This document shows positions 1 through 8,919 of a stretch of DNA of 64,000 nt, one piece after another. The notes beneath the pieces are model-generated. The model ran no database searches, was not told the DNA's origin, and saw nothing but the letters and a program-made list of their open reading frames with translations. Within the stretch, counting starts at the first letter, position 1; every line of letters starts with the position of its first letter. Both the position numbers and the translations under genes were made by a program. This DNA is from an uncultured Lachnospiraceae bacterium (GTDB lineage Bacteria; Bacillota; Clostridia; Lachnospirales; Lachnospiraceae): positions 57,102 to 121,101 of the forward strand of contig CAJUJP010000005.1 in the NCBI GenBank assembly GCA_910586615.1, given 5' to 3'.

Positions 1-220
1 ACTCCGCGGTACCACCCAGTTTCCTGTCCTCTATCAAAGCGGCAGATACACTCACTGCCGGCTCTATGGACAGACACCTTAACCGACGTAACGTGTCGTG
101 ACGTTCCGGACTACTGATTTCACCCGGACAGCTCCGGCGGGAATTTCAAAAAATTATCTGAACCGAAGAGGACTTTCAGCCGATGATCCTCTCTCTCTGG
201 CGGAAAATAATTTCCTACTG
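1..220 (-). promoter_or_regulatory. T-box riboswitch leader (3' part cut by window edge)
   Basis: Read on the minus strand, the last bases before the edge are GGGTGGTACCGCGGAGT, the conserved T-box motif that pairs with the free acceptor end of uncharged tRNA. Further 5' is a Stem I-like start (AGAGAGAGGATCATCGGCTG, near 185-200) and a helix containing CGTTAC around 85-100. The regulated gene lies left of the window; from the family it should be an aminoacyl-tRNA synthetase or an amino acid biosynthesis or transport gene. I could not assign the specifier codon with confidence. Confidence 0.85.
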
Positions 221-301
221 ACACCTTCACAGCCTTTTCTTATAGCATATTCTTCTTGAATCATATATTTCTATGCCTGCAAAACTGAATCTATTGCCAT
301 T

Positions 302-1159
302 TTAGTGACTTTTGTCCGACTTGTCAAGCCATCCGAAAAGAAATTTATATACAGGGCCAAAATAGCGGTTAATATGTGCGCCGATCAAAAGGATATACAT
401 TAGCAGATAAAACCAGAACATCAAAATAACTACAGTGGTTAATCCGCCATATGTACCGAAGCCGTTAAAATGATCCACATACACGGAAAAGGCATAAGAC
501 GCCGCTCCCCACATTACCGCCGAAAATGCCGCCCCCGGTATCTGCGCCTTAAAACGCATTTTGCTGTTAGGCACATAGGCATAAATCATGGAAAAGATCA
601 GTGTCAGAATCACCCACGTAAACAGAAAACGGAAATGCATGATAAACTGCACCAGTATATGCAGCGGCGGTATATCCGCCAGCAAAAGATCCACGATCAC
701 ATTTCCGAATACCATAACGATAAGCGCAAGGATCATGGCCACCAGCATAATGACCGTATAGAAACTGGCAATAAACCGCAGTACGAAATAATTTCTCCGC
801 TCCTCAAAATCATTCACCGCATTCAGTCCATGAATCAGTGCAAGCATCGCCTTGGACGCTGACCAGATCGTAACGATTGCAAAAATGGTAATCGTTCCTG
901 CCGACCGCGCATAAACATCCGACACAATACCCACCACCAGGACTTCCATGGCATCCGGTGTAAACCGGGTGATCGCGCTGATCAGATTAGCTTCCGTCAG
1001 ATTCGTATATGGCAGGATCGCACACAGCGACATCAAAAGTGGAATCATGGACAGAAAAAGAAAGAACGCCGTACTGGCCGCAAAAGCACCTATATTCTTC
1101 CTGGTCATCTGCCAGTTAAAATCCCGAAATATGTAAAAAAGTCTGTAAACCATTCTCAT
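302..1159 (-). CDS. YihY/BrkB-family integral membrane protein
   Basis: This 285-residue protein has the family pattern: a short cytoplasmic N-terminus followed by about six hydrophobic segments (around residues 28-50, 92-112, 135-160, 175-195, 210-230 and 240-265). The near-family signature includes the segment FNGFGTYGGLTTVVILMFWF. The family was once annotated as ribonuclease BN, which is now considered wrong; the likely role is a membrane transporter or envelope protein of unknown substrate. It follows the SpoIID-domain gene on the same strand with a 75-bp gap, so the two may be co-transcribed. The T-box leader of the next gene begins about 80 bp downstream. Confidence 0.85.
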   Translation of the reverse strand: MRMVYRLFYIFRDFNWQMTRKNIGAFAASTAFFLFLSMIPLLMSLCAILPYTNLTEANLISAITRFTPDAMEVLVVGIVSDVYARSAGTITIFAIVTIWSASKAMLALIHGLNAVNDFEERRNYFVLRFIASFYTVIMLVAMILALIVMVFGNVIVDLLLADIPPLHILVQFIMHFRFLFTWVILTLIFSMIYAYVPNSKMRFKAQIPGAAFSAVMWGAASYAFSVYVDHFNGFGTYGGLTTVVILMFWFYLLMYILLIGAHINRYFGPVYKFLFGWLDKSDKSH

Positions 1160-1234
1160 AATCTGTATCCTGATACCTTAAGTTAAATTCAATACCACGG
1201 GCTGAAAAAATGCATCAGCAGCCGTTTCTGCCGC

Positions 1235-3487
1235 TCAGTCCGCCTGTATGCCGGCCTCCTCTACACGGCATCCTGAAAAATAAAATTCCAGAATATCCTG
1301 ATAGGAGACTCCCTTTTCACCCAGCGCCCTGGCACCGTTCTGGGACATTCCCACACCGTGTCCGTACCCGCCGCCAATCAACGTATATCCTACCACACTT
1401 TCCCCCTTTTTACCAGAATCTATTACAAAAAAGCCGCTGGGCAGAAGCGATCCCGGCACAACGGCACTGCCGTCCTGTCTGATAACCTCGCTTGTACCGT
1501 CACAGAGAACGGCACGGATATTGTACTCCGCAATAATCTTGTAAGTTCCTGTATCAGTCTCGATCAAAAGTTCATCCGCCACTCCGCCCGGCCCTCTGCG
1601 TACAATGCTAAGATTACGAATCTTTCCCAGTTTTTGAATGGGCTGTGACACATAATAATCTCCTTCTGTTCTGGTAAGTACAGACTCAGGGCTGCTCTGA
1701 TATCTTTTCATGATCCGTGAGAGCATGGCCTCCGTGTCGATCGTTTCCACCGTATACTTCCAGCGGTACCAGGGCTCATCACTTTCCAGATCCGTATCAT
1801 CTACCGAAGTAATAAACTGCCGGAAATTCTCTTCCCCCCGCAGCAGTTCCGCATCTTCATCACGTATACTGCTCTCCGCATTATCATTCATTCTTCCGGC
1901 CCTGATATATGTAAGTTCTTCTTCCCGGCCCGACTTCCAGACTCCTGCATCGGTTCCCGCACCGCAGGACGTGGAATAATAATAATTCTGCGCCGGATTT
2001 CCCTGATAGGTTAACAGCATACCGTCAGTCTCCTTGACCGCCGTGGTAGTCGCTCCGTTTTCACCGCTGTTATGGTATACCTGATAAGTAGTCGTGTCAT
2101 CTACATGAGCGCCCAGTTCCGGCAGTCCGGCGTGCAGAATGTAAAGATAAGCATAGGTTCTGGCACATACCGCCTGGGCTTTCAATGCTTCCTGCGGGTA
2201 TGAGGCAGGCATCTCACTGGGCACAACCGCATAAAGATATTCCTCCAATGGAAGCTCATTGATGAGAACCAGACCTTCCTCATGCCGGCAGCATTCTATT
2301 GCTCCCCGGTAAGCATTATCCTGCTTTTCGATCCCGTCAATACGCACCGTGACCTTATCCGTCAGGGCATTACACTGATATGTCCGGCGCTCTCCCACTG
2401 CAAAATCTCCGGCTTTGATTTGTATCTTTTCGCCGTCCACCTCAAGTTCTGCCGCATCATAGTAGTTACTTCCTTTTGCAGTATTTTTTAAGAGCACACG
2501 GATCCGGTCCGCCTTTTCAGCCTGAGACACAAGGCAGGCACAGACTCTTCCCTTCTCAATAACATAATCCGTGTCTGCATAACCGATCCTGAGGTCTTTT
2601 TTCGCCAGACTCTCAAGACTGCCGTACAGCTTATAGACTTCCATTCCCTCACCGATGGGAAAAACGCCTTCCCCCTCTATTTCCAGCTCCTTCTCCGACA
2701 CCCGCAGAAGTTTTCCATGTACCTTCTCATTCTTTTCCTTCGTGTCGATGATTCTGCCCTCACGAAACGTCAGATCGGCAATCCGCTCCCGCTCCACCGG
2801 ATGGTCCGTCTCCACCTGAAAAGCCGTCTGCCGGTAAAAGCATTGCAGAACACCTTCCGTAGATTCCGTCACCCAGACATTTTTCAGTTCATGTTTTCCC
2901 GAAAAAACCTCCACGATCGTCAGAAGCTGGCTGCCTTTTACATACGCCTTCATCTCCCGGAAAACATTTCGTTCAAATTCTGGTGACCGGTATCTGTACG
3001 GCGTCTCTCCACCACTGTTTTCCGTGTACGCTTCACCTGTCTCGCTGTCAGTCTTGAGCAGGAAAACAGTTGTCTCCCAGATTTCAGATTCCGTATCCAA
3101 ATGTGCCAGAAGAATCCTGTATGCCTCGTACCAGTCCGCTCTCAACATCTCATGCTCCGGTTCATAGCGTTCCTCATAGACAGGCAGTCCCATGCTTTCC
3201 CAGGCAAACTTCCGATACAGTTCCATATATTGTTCATAGGTCAGATTGCTGCCGGCCGGCCATACTGCTTGTGCCTCTTTCTCTGCATCCCTTTCGTCTG
3301 CTTCTGTTCCGGCTAAACTATGTATGTCCAGTACATCCAGCAGAATCGTCACATCCTCCACGGAAATTTTATCGCCTTCCGGCGCTTTTCTGACCAGTTG
3401 ACGTCTTCCCAGCCAGATACAGACCAAAAACAGGAGTCCGAAAAAAATCAACGCCATTTTTATCAATAATTTCGCATCATACTTCAT
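1235..3487 (-). CDS. SpoIID/LytB domain-containing protein, membrane anchored
   Basis: A 750-residue protein with one N-terminal membrane segment (residues about 10-27) and a SpoIID/LytB domain in the C-terminal half. The domain is shown by PLEEYLYAVVPSEMPASYP, then KAQAVCARTYAY, and near the end GGGYGHGVGMSQNGARALG. SpoIID is a lytic transglycosylase that acts on denuded peptidoglycan during engulfment; LytB-type relatives modify amidase activity. At 750 residues it is about twice the length of classical SpoIID. The first roughly 350 residues are not a family I recognise; residues 200-370 look beta-rich. It is not beside spoIIQ or spoIIIA genes, so it is more likely a SpoIID-like paralogue for vegetative wall remodelling than the sporulation protein itself. 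Confidence 0.85.
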   Translation of the reverse strand: MKYDAKLLIKMALIFFGLLFLVCIWLGRRQLVRKAPEGDKISVEDVTILLDVLDIHSLAGTEADERDAEKEAQAVWPAGSNLTYEQYMELYRKFAWESMGLPVYEERYEPEHEMLRADWYEAYRILLAHLDTESEIWETTVFLLKTDSETGEAYTENSGGETPYRYRSPEFERNVFREMKAYVKGSQLLTIVEVFSGKHELKNVWVTESTEGVLQCFYRQTAFQVETDHPVERERIADLTFREGRIIDTKEKNEKVHGKLLRVSEKELEIEGEGVFPIGEGMEVYKLYGSLESLAKKDLRIGYADTDYVIEKGRVCACLVSQAEKADRIRVLLKNTAKGSNYYDAAELEVDGEKIQIKAGDFAVGERRTYQCNALTDKVTVRIDGIEKQDNAYRGAIECCRHEEGLVLINELPLEEYLYAVVPSEMPASYPQEALKAQAVCARTYAYLYILHAGLPELGAHVDDTTTYQVYHNSGENGATTTAVKETDGMLLTYQGNPAQNYYYSTSCGAGTDAGVWKSGREEELTYIRAGRMNDNAESSIRDEDAELLRGEENFRQFITSVDDTDLESDEPWYRWKYTVETIDTEAMLSRIMKRYQSSPESVLTRTEGDYYVSQPIQKLGKIRNLSIVRRGPGGVADELLIETDTGTYKIIAEYNIRAVLCDGTSEVIRQDGSAVVPGSLLPSGFFVIDSGKKGESVVGYTLIGGGYGHGVGMSQNGARALGEKGVSYQDILEFYFSGCRVEEAGIQAD

Positions 3488-3666
3488 TGAGTCCCTGTAT
3501 CCTTATCATGCTTTCCATAAGTCATATTACCTCGACCTTGCTTCTGATTCATGCGGCAAATGACTTGTATTATATTATATTTCCGTATCGTAACACTATG
3601 CCCACAAAATCAAATGTCCTTGTCAAAGTACACAAAACGAGCAGAGCTCGTTTACGAGATTCGCTT

Positions 3667-3702
3667 CGCGAACTCGGATAAGCGAAAGAATTTTCTATAT
3701 CA
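3667..3702. repeat. Short repeat element shared with 39627-39662
   Basis: CGCGAACTCGGATAAG occurs here and at 39627, followed in both places by a similar AT-rich stretch and then a terminator hairpin. The upstream side here (3640-3670) is rich in short palindromes such as GAGCAGAGCTC. Confidence 0.5.
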
Positions 3703-3706
3703 GAAC

Positions 3707-3735
3707 AAAAGCAGCCGTATAAAACGACTGCTTTT
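3707..3735. terminator. Hairpin with A and T flanks, possible bidirectional terminator
   Basis: AAAAGCAGCCG and CGACTGCTTTT form an inverted repeat with one mismatch around a short AT loop, with A-rich and T-rich flanks on the two sides. It lies upstream of the SpoIID gene and could end transcription from either direction. Confidence 0.5.
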
Positions 3736-4024
3736 TGTCTTTCGTGCTTCCCCAAAATGCCGGATCTTGTATTTTGACTCCTAGCAAAGCTAGGTGGGTA
3801 ACCGCAACCATACTTCTGTCTTCCACTGCATAAGGCCTTAATAGCCGGAGGCCTGACATCTGCATGGCAATGTAGGAATCCCGTTTAAAGTATCTGTAGG
3901 TTCAAAATAACAAGACTTTGTCGCACATTTCAGGTTAGTTCTATTATATCCGAGATAGTGACATATTACAACCGGATTTTCTCGTTTTTTAAAGGTTTTT
4001 CTACACACCGGCTGCAAAACAAAA

Positions 4025-4107
4025 CTTACTCTTCCGTCAGCATCTTCACCGGTTCCACCTTCCGCACCCGGCTGGCGCACAGAAATGATACGATTCCTGA
4101 CACTGCC
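4025..4107 (-). pseudogene. Duplicated 3' fragment of the ABC permease gene
   Basis: About 81 of 83 bases match 8919-9001, the last roughly 27 codons and stop codon of the FtsX-like permease gene. The match ends abruptly on both sides. The copied part is too short to function and appears to be the scar of a duplication or recombination event. The two copies are in the same orientation, about 4.9 kb apart, so they flank the vWA gene and the small membrane protein genes. Confidence 0.75.
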
Positions 4108-4210
4108 AACATCTTTTTCATCATCTGCAATTGTCTCTTTGTTGGTGTAGATTTTCTCATTGCCGATGCATATGATACCGATAGCCGGCTGACGGAAGAT
4201 CTTAAAAATT

Positions 4211-4579
4211 TTACATATACATCATGCTATGATATATTACTCCCCACTTCCAATACATTAGAATGGACAATACACAAAGCACAAACCATACTATTGCATA
4301 CATCACATTCCCTTTCTTTTTTCTCAAAATCCATGTCCAGGAAATAACCGTATATAAAACCAGCATCGTAATATATACACCTATTGGGATATGTAAAAAA
4401 AGGACACACCATATCAGCATTGATATACATAGTATTGACACACATAGATTTCATAGTGCTTCCGGCATTTCTTGCATATATGCATTGGGTATAAATTTAA
4501 GAATCATCACAGGAACATATAAAATTATTGTAAAAATCATTGGTACTAGCAGCAAACGCATTTTTTTATCCTGATTCAT
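4211..4579 (-). pseudogene. Small membrane protein, copy with a nonsense codon
   Basis: This is a second copy of the gene at 4865-5233: the same 369-base length, no indels, and clear similarity throughout. From ATG at 4579 it opens with MNQDKKMRLLLVPMIF, but codon 43 (4451-4453) is TGA where the intact copy has AGG (Arg). After the stop the same frame continues to a normal end. A GTG at 4441 could restart translation and give a 76-residue protein with the last three hydrophobic segments, so the 3' part may still be expressed. Otherwise this is a recent pseudogene. The copies also share a 3' flank (about 4165-4210 and 4826-4864), so the duplication exceeded the coding region. Confidence 0.75.
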
Positions 4580-4864
4580 CGCATTCTTTCTCCCATAGTA
4601 AAATCTATTCTTATTACTTCATATTTTCCATGTCAAGGCAGTATACAGCGATGATACACGAAGAGAAATTCGCATACTGACTGCAGTATGCGATTATCTC
4701 TTCTGCTATCTAGGTATGTCCGATTCTGACCTCAATTGCCGGCTGAACAAAGTTCAGGCTTTGAATCAATACGGTCATCAGACTTGTATCCCTCCACTGG
4801 TATAAATTTTATCCTTATCCGCGCATACGATACTGATAGTCGGCTGACGGAAGATCTCAAAAAT

Positions 4865-5233
4865 TTACATATGCATCATACTACGATATATTATCCCCCA
4901 CTTCCAATACATTAGCATGGACAATACACAGAGGACAAGCCACACGATAAAGTACACCGCATTGGCCTTCTTCCGCCTCAGAATCCATGTCCAGGAAGCA
5001 CACGTATATACAGCCAGCAGCGCAATATATGCGCCTATTGGAATATGTAAAAAAAGAGCCCACCATATCAACATTGATATACCTAGTATTAACACACATG
5101 GATTCCTTAACCCGATCCCCCCTCCTAGCAAGTATGCCTTCGGTGCAATAACAAGAATCATCGCAGGAACATGTAAAAGCACTATGAAAATCAATGGCAC
5201 AAATAGCAAACGTTTCTTCTTATCCGGATCCAT
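4865..5233 (-). CDS. Small four-helix membrane protein, family not recognised
   Basis: A 122-residue protein beginning MDPDKKKRLLFVPLIF. Four hydrophobic segments are visible (about residues 10-32, 42-62, 64-82 and 92-110), with a short basic loop (RRKKAN) before the last. I know no function. It is the intact member of a tandem pair; the other copy at 4211-4579 carries an internal stop. It lies downstream of the vWA/CBM2 gene on the same strand after a 139-bp gap and could be read from the same promoter. Confidence 0.6.
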   Translation of the reverse strand: MDPDKKKRLLFVPLIFIVLLHVPAMILVIAPKAYLLGGGIGLRNPCVLILGISMLIWWALFLHIPIGAYIALLAVYTCASWTWILRRKKANAVYFIVWLVLCVLSMLMYWKWGIIYRSMMHM

Positions 5234-5372
5234 CGCATTCTTCCTCCCTTAGCAAAATCTATTCCTATATTTCTTCATATTACCATTATACTCTCTTGTC
5301 GTTCCCAATCATAACGTTTTAACATATTTTGCCCAAATGAATAACAGAAATATCGCAAGCAAGCTACTTTTT

Positions 5373-8300
5373 CTAGTTATTTTCCATCTCCTCTTTTATT
5401 TTGTTATATGCATCCTGAGCTTCTTGATTGGCATAAAAATCTTTTATATTTCTCGGAAACACCTCATACTTACACCCCTTCGCATTTCCCCATACATAAT
5501 ATGGAATCACATCCAATATTCCATGCAATGCAGAATTAAATGTAGGACCGCAATAATTATATGTCCCCATATTTACAGGATCATTTTCTTCTGCCAGCAA
5601 CAAACCCTCTTTATTATACACCCCTTCATATTTCCCTTCCCCCTCATTGGAGATAAATTTTGTATTAAATAACCCATCCTCTCCATATATATGGTACAAC
5701 GAATCACCTATCGGCAAGAGTTCCCATTTCTCCTTCTCAGCAATCAATTCATCCCTCGTAGCTGGCACTCTATTCAGTTTATTCCTAAAATAATGAACAT
5801 CCCCCGTGAATACACCAAACCCACGAATCGCTTTATTGAACTCCGTGCAGTAAGCATCCCACATGTCATCCGGAATTTCGTCAGGGTCACTGTGCCCGGA
5901 ATAGGTATCATAATCATCCATCATAATCGAAACTTTAATCTCATCTAGGGTACTATGGTTATTAATCACTTCAGACAAATGCAGGAACACACGCAGCCTC
6001 AAATTTTTCAGGTAAGCCTCACTTCCCAGAATATCTTCCTCCTTAATCTGCTCGGTAGGTGTTACATTGATATAATTATGATATGCCTGATGGGCAAAAA
6101 CTTCATCTACGATATCGGATGCATTATTAATCTTATAAGTAAATGCTAATCCATCCGTAACATTTGCGATCTCGTCCAGATTTTCCTTCACTGCATTATC
6201 TCCAACTGCCACGGTATAAATCCGCACATTCTCTGCTTTTGCGCGCTCTAATACTTCCCTGTCATAGAACAGTGTATCTCCACCGTACTTTGTTCCACCA
6301 TCTGATATAAGTACAATACTCTTCGCCGCATTCTGAGCGTCGGAAGACAGCACCTCATTCAATGCCACTCCCAATGCTGTCCTGATATTGGTATTATAGC
6401 CATTACATATCTCTCCTAGGGTATTGCTGAGTTCCGTCTTTGTAGAACCTAAGCTTGCCAGTACGGCACCATTTTCATTGAAAAACACAACACCTTGCTT
6501 ATTAGTATCATTTACCTTGCTGTAAAATGCCTTACAGATATCTTTACGTCTCGTGGATGTGCTGTATCCATAAGAAAAATCTGCATAAGTAGCATCACTT
6601 ACTTTCATACTTTCAGAACAGTCAACCACCAGAACCGTTTCAAAACGACACATCGCATTTTTATAGTAACTATCTAACAAACTTTTCCATTTTCCTTTTA
6701 AAGCAAGAAAATAAATACTGAAATGCGTGGTATTCGCACTGACAATTCCCTCAGCTTCATTATACTCCGTATCACACTCCACAAATCTGCTGTTTTCTTC
6801 ATCAAACCACAATACCACATAGTCATTCACGTTATATCCCTCTTGGAGATAAAATGCGATCTGTGCTGACTCGATCTCTGATCTGGTATTGATTTCCACC
6901 GGTGTGCCAAACACCCCGGCAGCTTCAAAGTCCGCGTTCAGGCAGCGGGTATTTTCCCTAATGTCTGTCACCTCCGGAAACAGGTTGGTAGCCTCCACCT
7001 TTACATGAACTCTGCTTATATATGCATTATTTTCAAATACAGCCTCTGTTTCCTGTGAAAGCAGTGTTTCTCCATCCTCAATGCCATCATCATCAGAATC
7101 CTTCTTCAGCGGGTCAAAACCAAGTACCAGTTCATGCTGGTCTTCTATCCCGTCACCGTCTGTGTCGATCAGAATAGGATTCGTTCCATAGATGTTAATC
7201 TCATCGCTGTCTGAAATACCATCATCATCTGTGTCCGCTGCGAGCGGATTAGTACCCAGCTCTATTTCCATAATATTCGAAATACCATCCCCGTCACTGT
7301 CAGCTTCTCCGTCAGAACAGCCGGGCACCGCCGAATCGAACACAAGAGGATCTGTATGCGTTTTGTAGACCTCATCATAATCGGACAGGGAATCCCCATC
7401 TGTATCAGCTGCGTGCAAATCCGTTCCGATGATTTCTTCTTCACAATCCTTTAATCCATCTCCATCCGTATCCAGAGAGTAAGTTGACTCATCGTATCGC
7501 TGCATCACTTCTGCGATCTTCTCATAATAATCCGTCTCATTCTCTTCCTTATCGTTTTCTTCTTTATCGTTCTCCTCTTTATCGTTCTCTTCTTTATCCT
7601 CCTGTTCTTCGTCGGTTACTGTACTATTTACGAAAGTGTGAGACAGGGAAATATTCTCTATCACAGTCTGTACATCGTCATTCTTGGTCGCATTAAAACC
7701 AATCTTCACCTCACCGCCCGGTGCGATAACCGCTGTATCATCACAGGCCTTTACAATACAGGAACCGCCCTCTGTCGCGTTTTCTGACAGTCTTGCATTC
7801 CACACGCTGTCGATACAAACATTGGTATCAAACACAAGCTCCCAGAAATAAAGCTCATTCTCCCCTGTATTTTGTAGAACAATTTCTCCCGTAGCCCCCG
7901 TCTGCCAGTCACTGTGAATATTTAGAGAAACAGTGTACATCTCTTCGGGCAAAATGACTTTTTCCGCACAAAGCTTTATATCCGTCGGAAATTCCACAGA
8001 ATCTGTCGCCACCTGATATCCAAAACTTATAGAGCCTCCTACCGGAATACAACCATTATAGTTCTCACTTCTGATCAGGTATTCTGCCGTGTTTTCTGCA
8101 CTGTTCTCCCCGCCTTCACAGGTGATAACCCGGGCATTCCAGATATTATAAATCTCACCGCCGGGAACAAGAGAAACCGCCCATCCACAAATATCCTGCT
8201 CTCCTGTATTGGAAACTGTTACGTTAATGTTCTGGTTGTTATCCCATCTGCCTGCTACGGAATAGATAATCTCATATCCCTCGTGCGTATAAACTCTTTG

Positions 8301-8405
8301 TGTTGCTTCCTGCGCGTTCACAGAACAGGGAACACTGCCAACAAGCAGCACTGCCACAATAAACAGTGCAATAAATCGTTTAAAACCTTTGTTAAAGTAC
8401 CTCAT
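5373..8405 (-). CDS. Secreted protein: CBM2-like domains, Ca-binding repeats, vWA domain
   Basis: A 1,010-residue exported protein. Residues 1-31 are a signal peptide (basic start, hydrophobic core, cleavage near VNAQ). Two CBM2-like beta-sandwich domains follow (about 40-150 and 155-265), each with the pattern of Asn-Thr-Gly, conserved Trp, and a NIWNAR or SVWNAR segment. A charged linker repeats KEEND. Thrombospondin type 3-like repeats (about 310-450) carry DTDGDGLKD, DTDGDSLSD, DSDGDGISN, DTDDDGISD and DTDGDGIED calcium loops. A vWA domain begins near residue 600 with an intact MIDAS (VVDCSESMK). The last 200 residues are unassigned. No LPXTG motif is seen. The architecture suggests an adhesin or polysaccharide-binding surface protein. 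A c-di-GMP riboswitch precedes it, and AAGGAG lies 8 bases before the ATG. Confidence 0.85.
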   Translation of the reverse strand: MRYFNKGFKRFIALFIVAVLLVGSVPCSVNAQEATQRVYTHEGYEIIYSVAGRWDNNQNINVTVSNTGEQDICGWAVSLVPGGEIYNIWNARVITCEGGENSAENTAEYLIRSENYNGCIPVGGSISFGYQVATDSVEFPTDIKLCAEKVILPEEMYTVSLNIHSDWQTGATGEIVLQNTGENELYFWELVFDTNVCIDSVWNARLSENATEGGSCIVKACDDTAVIAPGGEVKIGFNATKNDDVQTVIENISLSHTFVNSTVTDEEQEDKEENDKEENDKEENDKEENETDYYEKIAEVMQRYDESTYSLDTDGDGLKDCEEEIIGTDLHAADTDGDSLSDYDEVYKTHTDPLVFDSAVPGCSDGEADSDGDGISNIMEIELGTNPLAADTDDDGISDSDEINIYGTNPILIDTDGDGIEDQHELVLGFDPLKKDSDDDGIEDGETLLSQETEAVFENNAYISRVHVKVEATNLFPEVTDIRENTRCLNADFEAAGVFGTPVEINTRSEIESAQIAFYLQEGYNVNDYVVLWFDEENSRFVECDTEYNEAEGIVSANTTHFSIYFLALKGKWKSLLDSYYKNAMCRFETVLVVDCSESMKVSDATYADFSYGYSTSTRRKDICKAFYSKVNDTNKQGVVFFNENGAVLASLGSTKTELSNTLGEICNGYNTNIRTALGVALNEVLSSDAQNAAKSIVLISDGGTKYGGDTLFYDREVLERAKAENVRIYTVAVGDNAVKENLDEIANVTDGLAFTYKINNASDIVDEVFAHQAYHNYINVTPTEQIKEEDILGSEAYLKNLRLRVFLHLSEVINNHSTLDEIKVSIMMDDYDTYSGHSDPDEIPDDMWDAYCTEFNKAIRGFGVFTGDVHYFRNKLNRVPATRDELIAEKEKWELLPIGDSLYHIYGEDGLFNTKFISNEGEGKYEGVYNKEGLLLAEENDPVNMGTYNYCGPTFNSALHGILDVIPYYVWGNAKGCKYEVFPRNIKDFYANQEAQDAYNKIKEEMENN

Positions 8406-8448
8406 AATTTCTCTCTCCTTTTGTATTTATTTTCACAATGGAGTAAAC

Positions 8449-8478
8449 AAAAAAGGTTACAATGTCTCCACTGCAACC
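8449..8478 (-). terminator. Rho-independent terminator in the riboswitch expression platform
   Basis: On the minus strand GGTTGCA and TGTAACC pair (one G-U) around a 10-base loop, followed by six T. The 5' arm is the same GGTTGCA that ends the c-di-GMP aptamer, so folding of the aptamer and of this terminator should exclude each other. That predicts that ligand turns the gene on (inference). Confidence 0.75.
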
Positions 8479-8572
8479 GAACAATCATCATAATATAGAT
8501 ACTCCCCTACATTATCTTAGACTTCTAGCTTTGCGTCCCTGAATTTCCCCAGGTTTGCCCCCTCTTTATATA
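8472..8572 (-). promoter_or_regulatory. c-di-GMP-I (GEMM) riboswitch aptamer
   Basis: The minus strand shows the class I hallmarks in order: GGGGGCAAACC, a short helix (CCTG/CAGG) with a purine-rich loop, GGGACGCAAAGC, GTCTAAG, then the closing segment ATGATGATTGTTCGGTTGCA. The last part matches the usual tetraloop-receptor and 3' strand of the aptamer. It sits about 70 bases upstream of the vWA/CBM2 gene with a terminator between, so it should control that gene by attenuation in response to c-di-GMP. Confidence 0.88.
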
Positions 8573-8767
8573 TACCCCACCATGTGTTCTCTAATTATTT
8601 TATACTAACATCATAATACAATTATTCATTCCTCATGTCAAGAATATTTTAAAAAGTGTGTGAATAACTTTACAGATTGTTAAAATAGCGATATAGAAAG
8701 CTATGGAAATCAGTCCATATGAGAAAAATCAGTTAAAACTGCCCACGCGCATAAAACAAGGAATAGC
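8573..8767. other. AT-rich intergenic region upstream of the riboswitch
   Basis: No gene seen. The promoter for the riboswitch transcript must lie here; a possible -10 (TATAAA on the minus strand, near 8600-8605) has only a weak -35. Confidence 0.4.
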
Positions 8768-8835
8768 AAAAAAAGAAACAGGCCAAACGAGTGTAGGGAA
8801 GTAACTATCCCCACCCCCCACAGTTCAGCCTGTTG
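8768..8835 (-). terminator. Terminator after the ABC transporter operon
   Basis: On the minus strand AACAGGC and GCCTGTTT form the base of a long hairpin with G-rich inner sequence, followed by CTTTTTTT. It lies about 85 bases past the permease stop codon. Confidence 0.7.
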
Positions 8836-8919
8836 CCAGTGTATAAAATTTTTGCGAATCGCACATTATGCCTAAGTCCGGTGCAGGCGCGAAAAGCAAC
8901 TGTGAAAATAAACTTTTAC

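Larger units (their letters stand above)
3488..4210. other. Non-coding stretch with gene debris
   Basis: No credible gene over 720 bases. It holds a GC-skewed repeat element (near 3640-3690), a hairpin (3707-3735), and an 83-bp copy of the end of the ABC permease gene (4025-4107). Beside that copy, on the minus strand from about 4155 downwards, is a short open frame with no recognisable product. The content suggests decay and rearrangement. Confidence 0.6.

Noticed and set aside
7080..7480. Dockerin domain in the vWA protein
   Set aside because: There are at least five DxDxDG loops spread over about 140 residues, more like thrombospondin type 3 repeats than the paired 22-residue repeats of dockerins.
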